Source: Vicia villosa (lineage: Eukaryota; Streptophyta; Magnoliopsida; Fabales; Fabaceae). From it: 64,000 nt of DNA. Position numbers and translations under genes: made by a program. The notes below the pieces were generated by a model. The model worked only from the letters and a program-made list of their open reading frames with translations. It was not told the origin of the DNA and made no database searches. Location of the stretch: the NCBI RefSeq assembly GCF_029867415.1, contig NW_026706160.1, positions 186,001-250,000 of the forward strand. Direction: 5' to 3'. The number at the start of each line of letters is the position of its first letter. Within the stretch, counting starts at the first letter, position 1. Below, in pieces: positions 9,618 through 21,321 of the stretch.

Positions 9618-10961
9618 ATGGCTCCCGCTACCAGAGATTACATCCGGATCAACATCTCAACAGTACCATCTGAACTAAAGGACTTAATATCAGAATTTCC
9701 CAAGAATGCTCAATTCACCGAAAAGCACGGTCACCTACTCCATTCGGTTACCTCAAAATTTGAAGAAGACATGATACGGGTCCTGTTCCAGTTCTTTGAT
9801 CCCGAACATCATTGTTTTACATTCCCTGATTACCAGTTAGTACCCACTTTGGAAGAGTTCTCTGAACTGATTGGGTTACCTGTTCGATATCAATTACCTT
9901 TCACTGGTTTAGAAAGGATTACAAAACCTGAAATCATTGTTGCTGCCTTACATTTGCGAAAGTCGGAAATTGAGTCCAATTGGGAAATAAAGAGTGGAAT
10001 CAAGGGTTTGCTTGCTAAGTTCTTAATGGAAAAGGCTCGATTACTACTAAAAAACAAAATTTCCCCAGATTTTGAGGAGGTTATGGCTCTTTTGATATAT
10101 GGGTTGGTTTTATTCCCTAATCCCGACCAGTTCATAAGTGTGCACATTATCAACATTTTCTTAACCCGTAACCCGGTACCTACCATCCTGGGAGACATTC
10201 TACATTCTCTACACACTCGTACCATGAAGAAACGAGGAACTCTTATGTGCTGTGTACCACTACTGGCTAGATGGTTTACATTACACCTTCCCCGATCAGT
10301 GTTGAGAAATGAACAAAGGATGCAATGGTCTCGCAGGATTATGTCTTTGTCTCATTCAGATATCCGGTGGAACAACTTCTTTCAGAGAGACATTACTATC
10401 ATTGACCATTGTGGAGAGTACCCTAATGTGCCACTCCTTGGCATCAAAGGAGGCATCACCTACAACCCCTCTTTAGCTTTGCGCCAATTCAGATATGCAC
10501 GAAGAAACGGTCCTCATGACATGATTATCCGTGGCATTGTGTTTGACTACGAAGATGATTCCCACAGACATCGACGAAGGTTTATACATGCGTGGGGCAG
10601 TGTCTATAGAATAGAAAGCAAAACTTTAGGGCAATGGAATTATATTCCTATGGAACCTTACCTCAAATGGGTGCGTGCTCATGCTTGGAAGTTCATCATA
10701 CCATATCCCGCTATTCTACCTGTGACTATCGAGCCAGAAGTCGAGGGAGACGAACCTCGAGTTATTCTACATCCAGACATGCCAACTGACCTGGAAGAGC
10801 TGCAGAAATCTTGGGTTCAACTAAAAGAGGAAAGAGACACCTTCAAAGAACACTGTCAAGACTATGAGAGGAAAGTGTTGGAGCTCACCGGACAACTCCA
10901 AGAAGAACAGCAGATCAACACATTCCTGGGTGCAAAGAGAAAGCGTCCATGGGAGACTTGA
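9618..10961 (+). CDS. Ogre ORF1 protein (DUF7745-like)
   Basis: 447 codons, intact, upstream of gag. I chose ATG 9618 (MAPATRDYIR); the frame extends 9 bases further up only through non-ATG codons. The mainly alpha-helical protein resembles the plant-mobile-domain/DUF7745 proteins that legume genomes encode in large numbers; the family name is from memory. Features are FDPEHHCFTFPDYQLVPTLE (about residues 60-80), a coiled coil at about 390-435 with heptad Leu/Glu/Lys, and a basic C-terminal KRKRP that could be a nuclear signal. ORF1 is found in Ogre and related Tat elements and its function is not established. It is in a different frame from gag and 233 bp before it. Its integrity contrasts with the broken gag-pro. 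Confidence 0.85.
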   Translation: MAPATRDYIRINISTVPSELKDLISEFPKNAQFTEKHGHLLHSVTSKFEEDMIRVLFQFFDPEHHCFTFPDYQLVPTLEEFSELIGLPVRYQLPFTGLERITKPEIIVAALHLRKSEIESNWEIKSGIKGLLAKFLMEKARLLLKNKISPDFEEVMALLIYGLVLFPNPDQFISVHIINIFLTRNPVPTILGDILHSLHTRTMKKRGTLMCCVPLLARWFTLHLPRSVLRNEQRMQWSRRIMSLSHSDIRWNNFFQRDITIIDHCGEYPNVPLLGIKGGITYNPSLALRQFRYARRNGPHDMIIRGIVFDYEDDSHRHRRRFIHAWGSVYRIESKTLGQWNYIPMEPYLKWVRAHAWKFIIPYPAILPVTIEPEVEGDEPRVILHPDMPTDLEELQKSWVQLKEERDTFKEHCQDYERKVLELTGQLQEEQQINTFLGAKRKRPWET

Positions 10962-11194
10962 GGGATCCTTCATTTTCTTTATTTCTGTTTTGTAAGCCCG
11001 AAAGAGGCAAAGGAAAAAAAGAAAAAAAAGAAATAAATTGTTTAACTAATAAATGTTTGTTTCTCCTTTGTTTTAACAAATCTAAATTCCGAGATCCTTG
11101 AAAACATTGCATATGCATTTCATTCATAAACATTGCATAACAGGTTCACATGACAGGTTTCTCATCTCCTCACTGTTTATTTCAGTTAGAAGAG

Positions 11195-14100
11195 ATGGAA
11201 TCTGAAACAAGCATCAAGAATCTCGAAGCACAGAACGCCCAAGTTCAGGTAGCAATTCTGGAACTAGCAAAGGGGCAACAAGAACTGAAAGCCCTGATAA
11301 CCAAGAAGAAAAAGAAACCCAAAGGATCTATAGGCTTGAGTCACCTGAAAAGGAAGATCAAAATCCCAGTCAAAAAGCCCAAAAAGCCACCGATCCCTGA
11401 AATAGTCGGTGATGGTGAACAGGGAGACAATCACAGCAACCAGGGTTCTGCCAAACCCTCTCTCTCTTCTAATGAAGAAGATTATCATTCTGGAGACGAA
11501 CAGGATGATGACAAATACCAGCAGTTGGAAGAACGCATGAAAGCTATGGAGATACAAAAAATACCTGGTTTAGATTTCGATGATCTGGGACTCGTTTCAG
11601 ATATTGTTATCCCTCTAAAGTTCAAAGTTCATGTCTTTGCAAAGTATGATGGAGTTTCTTGCCCAAAACTACATTTGAGATACCATGTAAGGAAGATACT
11701 ACCCCATATAACAGATAACTAATTGTGGATTCATTTCTTCCAAGAAAGTCTGTCGGGTACACAACTCGAGTGGTACTACCAACTTGAAAGTACAAAAGTT
11801 CATACCTGGGAAGAGTTAGCTGCTGCTTTTTACAAACAATATCAATACAATGCTGACCTTGCACCAACCCGTACCCAACTAAGGGGCATGTCTATGGCAC
11901 CAAAAGAAAGTTTCAAAGGCTATGCACAAAAGTGGAGAGATCTGGCTGGAAGGGTTCAACCACCCTTATCTGATTGCGAGCTGGTCGACATGTTCATGGG
12001 AACTTTAACTGACCCTTTCTATAGTCATTTGCTGGGAAGCTCATCATCAGGTTTCACTGACCTGATATTGACTGGAGAACGTGTCGAAAGCGGCATTCAA
12101 AGTGGAAAAATTCAAATAGGCTCTTCCTCTGGTACTACAAAGAGGCCCATCAGTGGGAGGAATGAGGTCAATACAATGCATAGTCAGAAAGGTCGCAAAA
12201 ATGAGCATCACCAATCTGTAGGGGCAGTGCTGATCTCCGCATCTGCACCTCAAAAAGATCAACCGCCACAGTATACGCGTCGACCAGATGCACCAAGAAG
12301 AAATTTCACCAGAATCAATATGCCAATCTCTCAAGCATTACAGCACTTGTTAAAAGCAGATCTGATCACATTGAAAGATCCTCCAAAGAATGTCAACACT
12401 TCCTCTCTGAGTTATCGCCCCGATGCAACATGTGCGTATCATTCTAACTGTCCAGGACATGACGGAGACCACTGTTGGGCCCTGAAAAATAAAATACAAG
12501 ACATGATAGATGCTGGGGAAATTGAGTTCGATCCTCCAGAAACTCCAAATGTCATCACGGCACCTATGCCGAAACACGACAAAACCGTTAACACAATCAT
12601 AGACACTGTTTACATCTATGATGTGAGAGAATTGTCAACTCCTCTCCTTGAAGTCAAAAGAAAGCTAATCCGCGCTGGTTACTTTCCAGGTTGTGACCCT
12701 GATTGCTTTTATTGCGCACACCTACCCAATGGTTGTGAAAATCTGAGAATGGGAATTCAAAAGTGGATGGATCGTCGTATCATTATGTTTGAGAGGCTCC
12801 CTTCCATGGACGATTTATGTGAAGTCTTTTCAAATGGGATGAGAATAGAGGATGTCTCAGTGGTTTCCAACATACCATTGAAAATCCCTATCAAAGCTCC
12901 TTTTAAAATTTCTGCTGCACCCAAAGTGGCATCTGTCATCATTACCAGTCCAACTCCATTCCCATACTCCTCAGACAAAGCTGTCCCGTGGAGTTATGAC
13001 ACTAATGTTTATGTCCATGGAGTTAAGCAAGATACCTTGACTGAAGAGGCCATGAATTTTACTACTCCAACTGTTGATAATATTGTGGGTACTAGTAAGA
13101 TTACGAGAAGTGGAAGGATCTTTTCACCAGAAATTTCTCCAAATGTTGCTACTAATCCAGTCCAGGTCCCAGTTCCTAATCCAGATATCAACGCTCGAGG
13201 CAAAGAGCCACTAGTTGAACCAGTTCAAGCACCGGTGGAAGTCACTGTTGAAGATCCGTCAAAGCAAGAAATAGAGGAAATATTGAAAATCATCTGCAAG
13301 AGTGATTACAATATTGTCGAACAGCTAGGGAACACTGCTTCAAAAATCTCAATGCTGTCTCTGCTAAAATATTCAGAAGCTCATGCCAAGGCCCTGATGA
13401 AGTTCCTAAAAGCTGCACATGTGCCGCAAGAGATTTCGGTCGATCAATTTGAAAATTGTGTTGCCAATCTAACAGTGAATAATGGTCTCGGTTTCTCTGA
13501 TATTGATCTAACCCCTGCTGGAAAAAATCACAATAAAGCCCTGCACATCTCTATTGAATGTAATGGCACCACTCTATCTCATGTGCTGGTAGATAACGGT
13601 TCCTCTTTGAACGTGTTACCAAAAGCAGTACTGGAAAAGCTTGACTTTGAAGGAATTGTGTTACAACCAAGCGATGTTGTGGTGAGAGCCTTCGACGGGT
13701 GAACAAGAACAGTGTACGAAAAGGTGAATCTCCCAATCCGAGTGGGCTCTCAGATCTTTGATTCTACCTTTTACGTAATGGAAATTCACCCAGCATATTC
13801 CTGTTTACTAGGACGCCCTTGGATACATGGGGAAAATGCTGTAACTTCTACCCTACATCAGAAGTTGAAGTATCCAGTAAAAGGAAAGATCGTCACAGTT
13901 TACGGCGAAGAAGAATATGTGGTTAGCCACCTGAGCAACTCCAAGTATGTTGAGTTGGATGACGAATTCATCGAAACTCCCTGCCAATCTTTTGAGGTGG
14001 TCTCTCCAGATGTCTCTACTACTAAACATATTTCTGCTACTCCTGCTACAAAGATAACTCCAGCTATGGCTTCTCTCAAAGATGCCAAATCTGTGATCGA

Positions 14101-14860
14101 AGAAGGTGGTTGCACAGTATGGGGACAACTCCTCGATATACCTTACAAGTCCGATAAGCTAGGCCTGGGCTATGCTAATGGAAATCAAAAGAACAATCAA
14201 AGTCCTCATTCTGGAGGATTAATGTCACATTTCATCAGCCAAGGAGTAAATGTTATTGAAGACGATGGAGTGTTCTTGAACCATATTATTCAGCCATATC
14301 CAAATGAAGTTCCACTTGTTCCCATGGAAGTTTGGGATACTTTGGGAGAACCAAGCGGCGGGTATGATTTTCTAGTAAAGTATACCGCACCTTAGAGTTC
14401 TTTTATTGCTATGGAAGATATTACCCCGACCGGATGGGGTGATCAGTTTGAAGATAGCAAAAGTTTCACAAGTTCCATCACTAAGCAATACCAAGGTCCA
14501 CCTAGTCCAAAAGAAGTTTGGGATACACTAGGAGAACCAAGTGGCAAGTATGACTTTATGGTGAAGTATTCTGCTCCCCTAAGCTCGCAGATTGCCATTG
14601 AAGACATCATTCCAACTGGATGGGACAATCTTATCGGGTATCTCGCTCAGCCAACAGAGGTATCTCAACCTAGGCTCTCGTATCCAGCAGAGTATATTAC
14701 TTATCTCGAAAGATCACCGACTCAGTTCCCCACCAAAGAAATCAATGCTGTGGAAGATGAAGAAGACAACTGCAACTGGAGCAGCTGGATATTCCCTACT
14801 CATAAGAATGGGTTGAACAACTGGGAAGCTGAGGATGTGATCTCCTTTGATCAGGAGTAA
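11195..14860 (+). pseudogene. gag-pro: Ogre gag-protease, interrupted by three stop codons
   Basis: One frame of about 1220 codons from ATG 11195 (MESETSIKN) to TAA 14858-14860. Stops at 11720-11722 (TAA), 13700-13702 (TGA) and 14393-14395 (TAG) interrupt it with no frameshift. Order: N-terminal coiled coil and lysine-rich stretches (KKKKKPKG); gag capsid-like domain at about residues 177-305; a Cys/His motif CAYHSNCPGHDGDHCW near 413 in place of a classical CCHC knuckle; retropepsin with VDNGSS, catalytic Asp near residue 800; then an acidic C-terminal spacer with an imperfect in-frame duplication (14327 and 14513). The contexts GGG-TGA-ACA and CCT-TAG-AGT fit CGA to TGA and CAG to TAG changes. 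The final TAA overlaps the donor of the intron that joins this frame to pol. Gag packages the RNA and the protease matures the polyprotein. Confidence 0.9.
14327..14650 (+). repeat. In-frame tandem duplication in the gag-pro tail
   Basis: EVWDTLGEPSG is encoded at 14327 and again at 14513, a 186-bp (62-codon) period. Both copies continue with YDF.VKY.AP and then EDI.PTGW. They differ at many codons, so the duplication is old and probably belongs to the family rather than this copy. Confidence 0.75.
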
Positions 14861-15124
14861 ATGCATTTTCCTGTTTTCGTTGTTTATATTGTTCAAAGAT
14901 AAAAATGGTTCCTGTACTATTGAACCATGAACTTGAAAGCCGTGTGCCTTTCCCGAAGCACACTGGTCCTTTTTATAAGGGTTTGTCATATCATGATCAT
15001 GTTCATTCAATAAAATCATGGGACGTTTGCATATTCAAAATTTTGTGATCCTTTTTCTTTCTTTGCTTTATTCATTTTTCAAATAGCTATGTGTTCTTAC
15101 ACACACCCACATAAATAAATGCAG
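14857..15124 (+). other. Ogre intron between protease and reverse transcriptase (268 bp)
   Basis: Donor CAGGA|GTAAAT and acceptor AAATGCAG|ATTCAC. Removing it joins the gag-pro codon starting GA at 14855 to A at 15125 and gives a frame that runs open through 15312 into pol. The gag-pro TAA is made of intron bases 14858-14860, so unspliced RNA ends at Pro and spliced RNA yields Gag-Pro-Pol. An intron here, partly spliced, is established for Ogre. The boundaries are my prediction. Confidence 0.8.
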
Positions 15125-18100
15125 ATTCACATTCACTCTGGATCCTGTTGATAACGATTCTGCTATTGCCAGACATGACTTTGAAAATCCAATCTACCAA
15201 ACTGAGGACGAAAGTGAGGAAGATTGTGAAGTACCAAGGGAACTTGCAAGGCTGTTAGAACAAGAAAAAAAGACTATACAGCCGCATGAAGAACCAATTG
15301 AGGTTATCAACTTGGGCAGTGACGAAGAAAAGAAAGAAGTCAAGATAGGGGCTGATCTTGAAGACAGTGTCAAGCAAAGACTGATTCAAATGTTACAAGA
15401 CTACGTTGAGATATTCGCCTGGTCCTATGAAGATATGCCCGGCCTTGACACGGATATTGGGGTTCATCGCCTACCGATCAAAGAAGGTAGCACTCCAGTT
15501 AAGCAAAAACTGCGGAGGAGTAGGCCCGATATGTCAAAGAAGATCAAAGACGAGGTTGAGAAGCAATTCAATGCTGGCTTTCTGAAAGTTGTGAGTTATC
15601 CTCCATGGATAGCTAACATAGTACCTGTGCCTAAAAAAGACGGGAAAGTCAAAATGTGTGTAGACTACAGAGATCTGAATCGGGCAAGCCCCAAAGATGA
15701 TTTCCCTTTACCTCACATCGATGTACTGGTTGACAATACTGCACAATGCAAGGTATTCTCCTTTATGGATGGATTCTCAGGGTACAATCAAATCAAGATG
15801 GCGCCCAAAGACATGGAAAAAATAACCTTCACAACACCTTGGGGAACCTTTTGTTACAAAGTAATGCCCTTTGGTTTAAAGAATGCAGGAGCAACATATC
15901 AGCGCGCAATGGTAGCTCTGTTCCATGATCTGATTCATCAGGAGATAGAGGTTTATGTGGATGATATGATTGCAAAGTCCAACACCGAAGAAGAACATCT
16001 GGGTCATCTGCACAAACTGTTTGATAGACTCAAGAAGTACAGGTTGCGACTAAATCCGAACAAGTGTACCTTTGGAGTAAGATCCGGTAAACTCTTAGGT
16101 TTCATCGTCAACAGCAAAGGTATTGAATTTGATCCTGCCAAGGTCAAAGCCATTCAAGAAATGCCCATACCCCGTACCGAGAAACAAGTCAGAGGATTCT
16201 TGGGACGTCTGAATTACATAGCCAGATTTATTGCCCATATGACTACTACTTGTGTGCCGATCTTCAAACTGTTGAAGAAAGATCAAGTGGAAAGATGGAA
16301 TGACAAATGCCAATTAGCTTTTGATAAGATCAAAGAATATCTCCAAAAACCGCCAATCTTGTTACCACCAGTGGAAGGGAGACCTCTGATAATGTACCTA
16401 ACAGTGTTAGAAGATTCAATGGGGTGTGTACTGGGGCAACATGACGAGTCTGGCCGAAAGGAGCATGCAATGTACTATCTTAGCAAAAAGTTTACCGATT
16501 GTGAAACAAGATACTCACTGCTCGAGAAAACTTGTTGTGCCTTAGCATGGGCGGCTCGCCGACTAAGGCAGTATATGCTAAACCATACCACTTTCTTGAT
16601 CTCCAAAATGGATCCTATCAAGTATGTGTTCGAAAAACCTGCTCTCTCTGGAAGAATAGCAAGATGGCAAATGATCTTAATAGAGTATGACATCCAATAC
16701 ACTTCACAAAAAGCGATCAAAGGAAGTATGGTAGCTGATCATCTAGCTCATCAAGCAGTGGATGATTATCAAGCGTTGAACTTTGACTTCCCAGATGAAG
16801 ACATTATGCTAGTTACTGACTACAAACAACCAGGACCGGAGGAAGGACCCGAGCCAGGATCTCGATGGACTATGGTTTTTGATGGAGCTTCTAATGCACT
16901 TGGCAATGGCATCGGAGCTGTGATCATTTCCCCTGCAGGAGGACATACACCATTCACTGCCAGATTATGCTTCAACTGCACTAACAATATAGCCGAGTAT
17001 GAAGCATGTATTCTGGGTCTCAAAGCTACAATTGATTTAAGAATCAAGTTCCTGGAGGTCTACGAAGACTCAGCACTTGTAATTTATCAAGTCAAAGAGG
17101 AATGGGACACGAAGCACCCGATTCTAATTCCATACAAAGAATATGTGCTAAGTTTGATTCCCTACTTTGAAGAAATCACTTTTGAACATATCCCGCACGA
17201 AGAAAATCAACTAGCTGATGCCCTAGCTACCATGTCATCTATGTTCAAAGTCAAGTGGGACAATGAGGCGCAAATGATCACCATTTACAGACTGGATGAA
17301 CCAGCCTATTGCAATGAGATTAATACCGAAGTAGTGGAAGAAAAAACATGGTTCCATGAAATAAAAAGATATCTCGAAGTCCAAGAATACCCTGAAGGGG
17401 CATCCATTAACGATAGAAAGTTTCTAAGAAGATTTGCTGCCAAATTCTTTCTAAGTAATGGAACCCTATACAAACGCAACCATGACTCGACTCTGCTTCG
17501 TTGTGTAAACAAGAAAGAAGAAGAACAGATTATGGAAGACATACACGATGGTGCTTCTGGTACTCATTCAAGTGGACATACAATGGCTAAAAAGATTCTA
17601 AGAGCAGGTTATTATTGGTCTACCATGGAGACAGACTGTCATCATCACTCCAGAACCTGTCACAAATGCCAGATATATGCCGACAAAGTACATGTACCTC
17701 CGGTCCCATTAAACGTCCTGACGGCTCCTTGGCCTTTTGCAATGTGGGGTATTGATATGATCGAAGAAATCGAGCCTACTGCCTCCAACAGACATCGTTT
17801 TATCCTAGTCGCTATTGACTACTTCACAAACTGGGTAGAAGCAGCTTCATTTGCTTCTGTCACAAAAAATGTTGTGGCCCAATTTATCAAGCATAATCTC
17901 ATTTGTCGGTATGGCATCCCTGAAAGGATCATCACAGACAATGGAACAAATTTAAACAACAGAATGATTACTGAACTCTGCACACAATTCAAGATCAAAC
18001 ATCATAATTCCTCTCCATATCGACCAAAGATGAATGGCGCGGTGGAAGCTGCCAATAAGAACATCAAGAAAATCATACAAAAGATGATAGTAACCTACAA

Positions 18101-18596
18101 AGACTGGCATGAGATGTTACCTTTTGCTCTTCATGGTTATCGCACATATGCGCGTACTTCAACAGGGGCAACTCCATTCTCCTTAGTGTATGGTATGGAG
18201 GCAGTTCTTCCAATTGAAATTCAAATTCCTTCCCTAAGGATTATGGAAGAAGCTGATCTAGACGAAGACGATTGGATTCAGACGCGGTTGGACCAGATAA
18301 ACTTGATTGATGAGAAGAGGCTCGCAGCTATTTGTCATGGTCAGTTGTACCAAAAGCGTATGATCAAAGCCTTCAACAAGAAAGTCAAAAGTCAGGCATA
18401 CCAAACCGGTGATTTGGTTGTCAAATGCATCATCTTACCACAAGGTGACCCCAGAGGCAAATGGACTCCCACTTATGAGGGACCGTTTGTAATCAAGAAA
18501 ATATTCTCCGGCGGTGCCATGTTGCTTACCACTATGGATGGCGAGGATTTCCCACACCCTGTAAATGCGGACATAGTCAAAAAATACTTTGCTTAA
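15125..18596 (+). CDS. pol: Ogre Pol: reverse transcriptase, RNase H, second RNase H, integrase
   Basis: Open from the predicted acceptor to TAA 18594-18596, about 1156 codons, of which 1094 follow the first ATG at 15312. Residue numbers count from that Met. The RT has VPKKDGK, the catalytic YVDD at 215-218 and LGFIVNSKGIEFDP; a connection/RNase H follows; then a second, archaeal-type RNase H from about 518 (MVFDGASN..GIGAV, EYEA, HIPHEENQLADALA), a mark of the Tat lineage. The integrase has a zinc domain (THSSGHTM..CHKC) and a D-D-35-E core at Asp815, Asp876 and Glu912. No stops or frameshifts. It copies the genomic RNA into DNA from the tRNA primer and inserts it. It should be made only from spliced RNA as a C-terminal extension of Gag-Pro. 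Confidence 0.95.
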
Positions 18597-18604
18597 GGAA
18601 AAGC

Positions 18605-18760
18605 TCGCTAAGTTGAAAACCTAAAAGGGCAACTTAGGCAAAAAATGAGCGTCTCGGTGGATTGAAAACCTGAAAAGGCGATCCAGGCAAAAATTAGAGA
18701 CTAAATAAATATTATCCCGGTAGGCTGAAAACCTGAAAAGGCAGCCTAGGCAAAAGTTAA
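18605..18760 (+). repeat. Three spaced copies of TGAAAACCTGAAAAGGC
   Basis: The units are followed by A(T)CC(T)AGGCAAAA and sit about 60 bp apart directly after the pol stop codon. They share ACCTGAAAAGG with the array at 1-495. Confidence 0.75.
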
Positions 18761-19939
18761 GGAATAAAGCGTACAACTATGTTCCGTTCAGCTGCCTACT
18801 CACCTTCAAGGTTCAACACATCAAAGACACCGATCAGTCCAATTACTTTCTTCCAACAAGTGAGGGATGAGATGCTCGAAGACAGATTGGCAATAGCAGA
18901 ATTGAAACTTGACTGGATTGTTTCCACATAGCTATTTCTCTTTATAAATATTTTCCAAAGCTTTATGACAGTTTCCTACTACTAGGATTTTTGTCTCCTT
19001 GTACTAACCAGCCTATTTTGGCTCTTTTTCAAAAATCAATACAGATCATGCTCAAAATCAACATTTTCACTTTTTCTGTTTTGAATACGTAAACGTCCCA
19101 ATGATAATTTTGAATGAACATGTTCATTTGAATATGATTGATGTTTACCAGAAAAAAAAACAGGAATAGCATTCCGGTAATGTCCCAATCATTTGGACAT
19201 CATCCCGAAACCAGCATCAGAAGAAAAATCCCCAACAGAAATGCATTTCTCAGCAAATTCCTCAATGAGATTTTTCTCTCCAACAAAGTGATTCGAGAAA
19301 TCTTATTCCCCAGCAGGGCTGTTCAAGAGTACTATCCCCAGAAAGTGTGGTCTCCACACCAGGACTTGGTCAAATAGTGCATCGGAGGATTATGCATCTT
19401 CCTCATTCCCACATTAAAGGGCATCAAAGTTAGAACCTTCAAATTACCTTTCATTCCCAAGCGGTAGTCAAAGATCCTTCAACAGAGCACCCCGGTCCTC
19501 AAAGAAGGTCCCCAGCCGAGGGTACTCGAACAAGAAGGCAAAGATCTTCAGCAATCGCAATGCCTTCATTTCCAAATGGCTAGCAGGGATTTATTTTCCC
19601 AACCAGAAGCTTGATACGTTCATACATCATACATCATACATCATACACATATTCATACACAGCATATAATGTCTCATGACAAACGCATACATAACATGCA
19701 TATTTTTCCTTTAGTCAAAAATCTCATACATTACATGCATCATAACATTGCATGTCACTAATTTGATTTTTTCAGGCAAACAGATATCTTCAGCAAGGAT
19801 GTTCTCAATCACATGCAGTGTTCCCCTGAATTCTATTTCAGACAAGCAGTCCTCTCAGATATAATCAAGCCGAAGATTCATTCTGAAGAGATCTCTCTTT
19901 CCAAATCACCTATCAACTCAAAAACAAGCAACACAGATC

Positions 19940-20215
19940 TAATTCGATACCTCAGACGGTTTCTTAACGATCTACCATCAAAGATCTAAAGCTGATACCT
20001 TAGACGGTTCCTTAACGATCTACCATCAAAGATCTAAAGCTGATACCTCAGACGGTTCCTTAGCGATCTACCATCAAAGATCTAAAGCTGATACCTCAGA
20101 CGGTTCCTCATAGATCAATTTTCAAAATCTAAAGCGGAAAAACTTTGGACAGTTCCGTAACGATCAGCCTCCAAGACTTAAAGCGATAACCTCGGACGGT
20201 TCCGAAACGGTCAAC
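19940..20215 (+). repeat. Minisatellite, 50-58 bp monomers
   Basis: About five copies of a unit reading GATACCTCAGACGGTTCC, then TTAACGATCTACCATCAAAG and ATCTAAAGCT. The first three are nearly identical; the last two have diverged. Legume Ogre 3' UTR repeats of this kind are known to have seeded genomic satellites. Confidence 0.85.
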
Positions 20216-20470
20216 GCAGAGGTTTTCAAATCCTTCATCAAGATATAATCAATGGATTCATTCTGGTGAACAAACCATCAAATACATTTCCCAGATGGAA
20301 TCTGAAAGTCCATCTCAGGTGATGTTTCGATCTGCCAACAACATTTCTCAAACAACATTCAAAAGCAATTTCCAACATCACAACTGGTGGAGGTAAGTGC
20401 AAATTTTCAGGGCATCTAAAATATTCAATCATCTTCTACCTTCAGATTCCGAACAGTCTCTTCAGGTTTA

Positions 20471-20491
20471 AGAAGATTAAATAGGGGCAAC
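20471..20491 (+). other. Polypurine tract
   Basis: AGAAGATTAAATAGGGGCAAC lies directly before the 3' LTR (TGTTATACCCC). It primes plus-strand DNA synthesis. The core AGGGGCA recurs on the minus strand at 740-1110. Confidence 0.75.
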
Positions 20492-21056
20492 TGTTATACC
20501 CCAAAATTTGCCCGCATCTTTTTCAAAAAAAGAAGGCAACAGACTTCTGTCTAAAAATTGGGAGTTTCATATAATCTTGGATTTTTATTCCATAAATATC
20601 CTGATTTATGAATACATGGTTTGTTAGAATTTTTCTTATACGGTACTTTGGCTCGCTGTTGAATTCATTTTTACGCAAACGCCAAGTACTGTTTATTACT
20701 TCACACACGCTATTTATTTTGAGATTTATTTACAGATAAATAGTACTGACGCAATTGGTACAGACTTAAATCTTTTTGCAGGCGCAGAGTCCGGGGATTC
20801 AGACTGTACTGGTAACAAGTAAATTATTATTAACTTTTGTTTCCCACTAATTTTTGTACTATATTCTATTATTTTCAAAAATCTTTTCCTTTCTTTTCAA
20901 ATCTCTTTCTTTCAAAATCAAATCCTAACTTTATTCTATACATCTCTTTTTTCAAACCTACCATACACTTTCTTTCAAATCCTACTTCCACTCAAATTTT
21001 CCTTTTTTTATACGGAATCACTTCATTCCCCAACGTCTCTATCCTTCTTTTCACTC

Positions 21057-21064
21057 TATAAATA
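21057..21064 (+). promoter_or_regulatory. TATA box of the 3' LTR
   Basis: TATAAATA, identical in setting to the 5' LTR box. Transcription from here would read through the U5 end into 25206 onwards. Confidence 0.6.
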
Positions 21065-21153
21065 CCTCTCTTTTTTATAAAATCTCACATCAAATTCTAA
21101 TTCATCTCTCAAATTTCTACTTCATAGTCATTCTCTCTTCTTCCCCGGCAAAA

Positions 21154-21321
21154 ATGGCGAAGCGGATGGAAACGTGTTTTCTTATGGTCATCACCGTCGT
21201 GGTGGTAATCATGTCCTTCTTCAGTCTGCATAGTCCTGAAAAATGTGGACCTGGGTTGTTTACACTCCCAATCATCTATATGTTATTATTTGTAGCATGG
21301 GTTATTAATCGTCATTCTTAA
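21154..21321 (+). CDS. Small two-helix membrane protein ORF in the Ogre LTR (3' copy)
   Basis: 55 codons, the partner of 4826-4993, with the same CAAAAATGGC start and the same stop. Two base changes give FFSL where the 5' copy has FSCL at residues 22-25; both alter the protein but keep the first helix hydrophobic. A one-base T-run indel lies just upstream, outside the ORF, so nearby DNA has taken an indel while the ORF has none. Two changes in 168 bp are too few for a selection test. See the 5' copy for features; function unknown. Confidence 0.45.
   Translation: MAKRMETCFLMVITVVVVIMSFFSLHSPEKCGPGLFTLPIIYMLLFVAWVINRHS

Larger units (their letters stand above)
18597..20470 (+). other. Ogre 3' untranslated region, repeat-rich
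   Basis: About 1.9 kb between pol and the polypurine tract with no credible gene; the open frame at 19138-19377 has no recognisable domain. It holds two tandem-repeat blocks (18605-18760 and 19940-20215), recurring CCCCAGCAG-like words around 19230-19520 and a run of CATACATCAT at 19620-19650. Variable 3' UTRs are typical of Ogre. Confidence 0.8.

Noticed and set aside
19138..19377. 79-codon ORF in the Ogre 3' UTR
   Set aside because: No domain, repeat-rich setting, and not expected in this place for Ogre.
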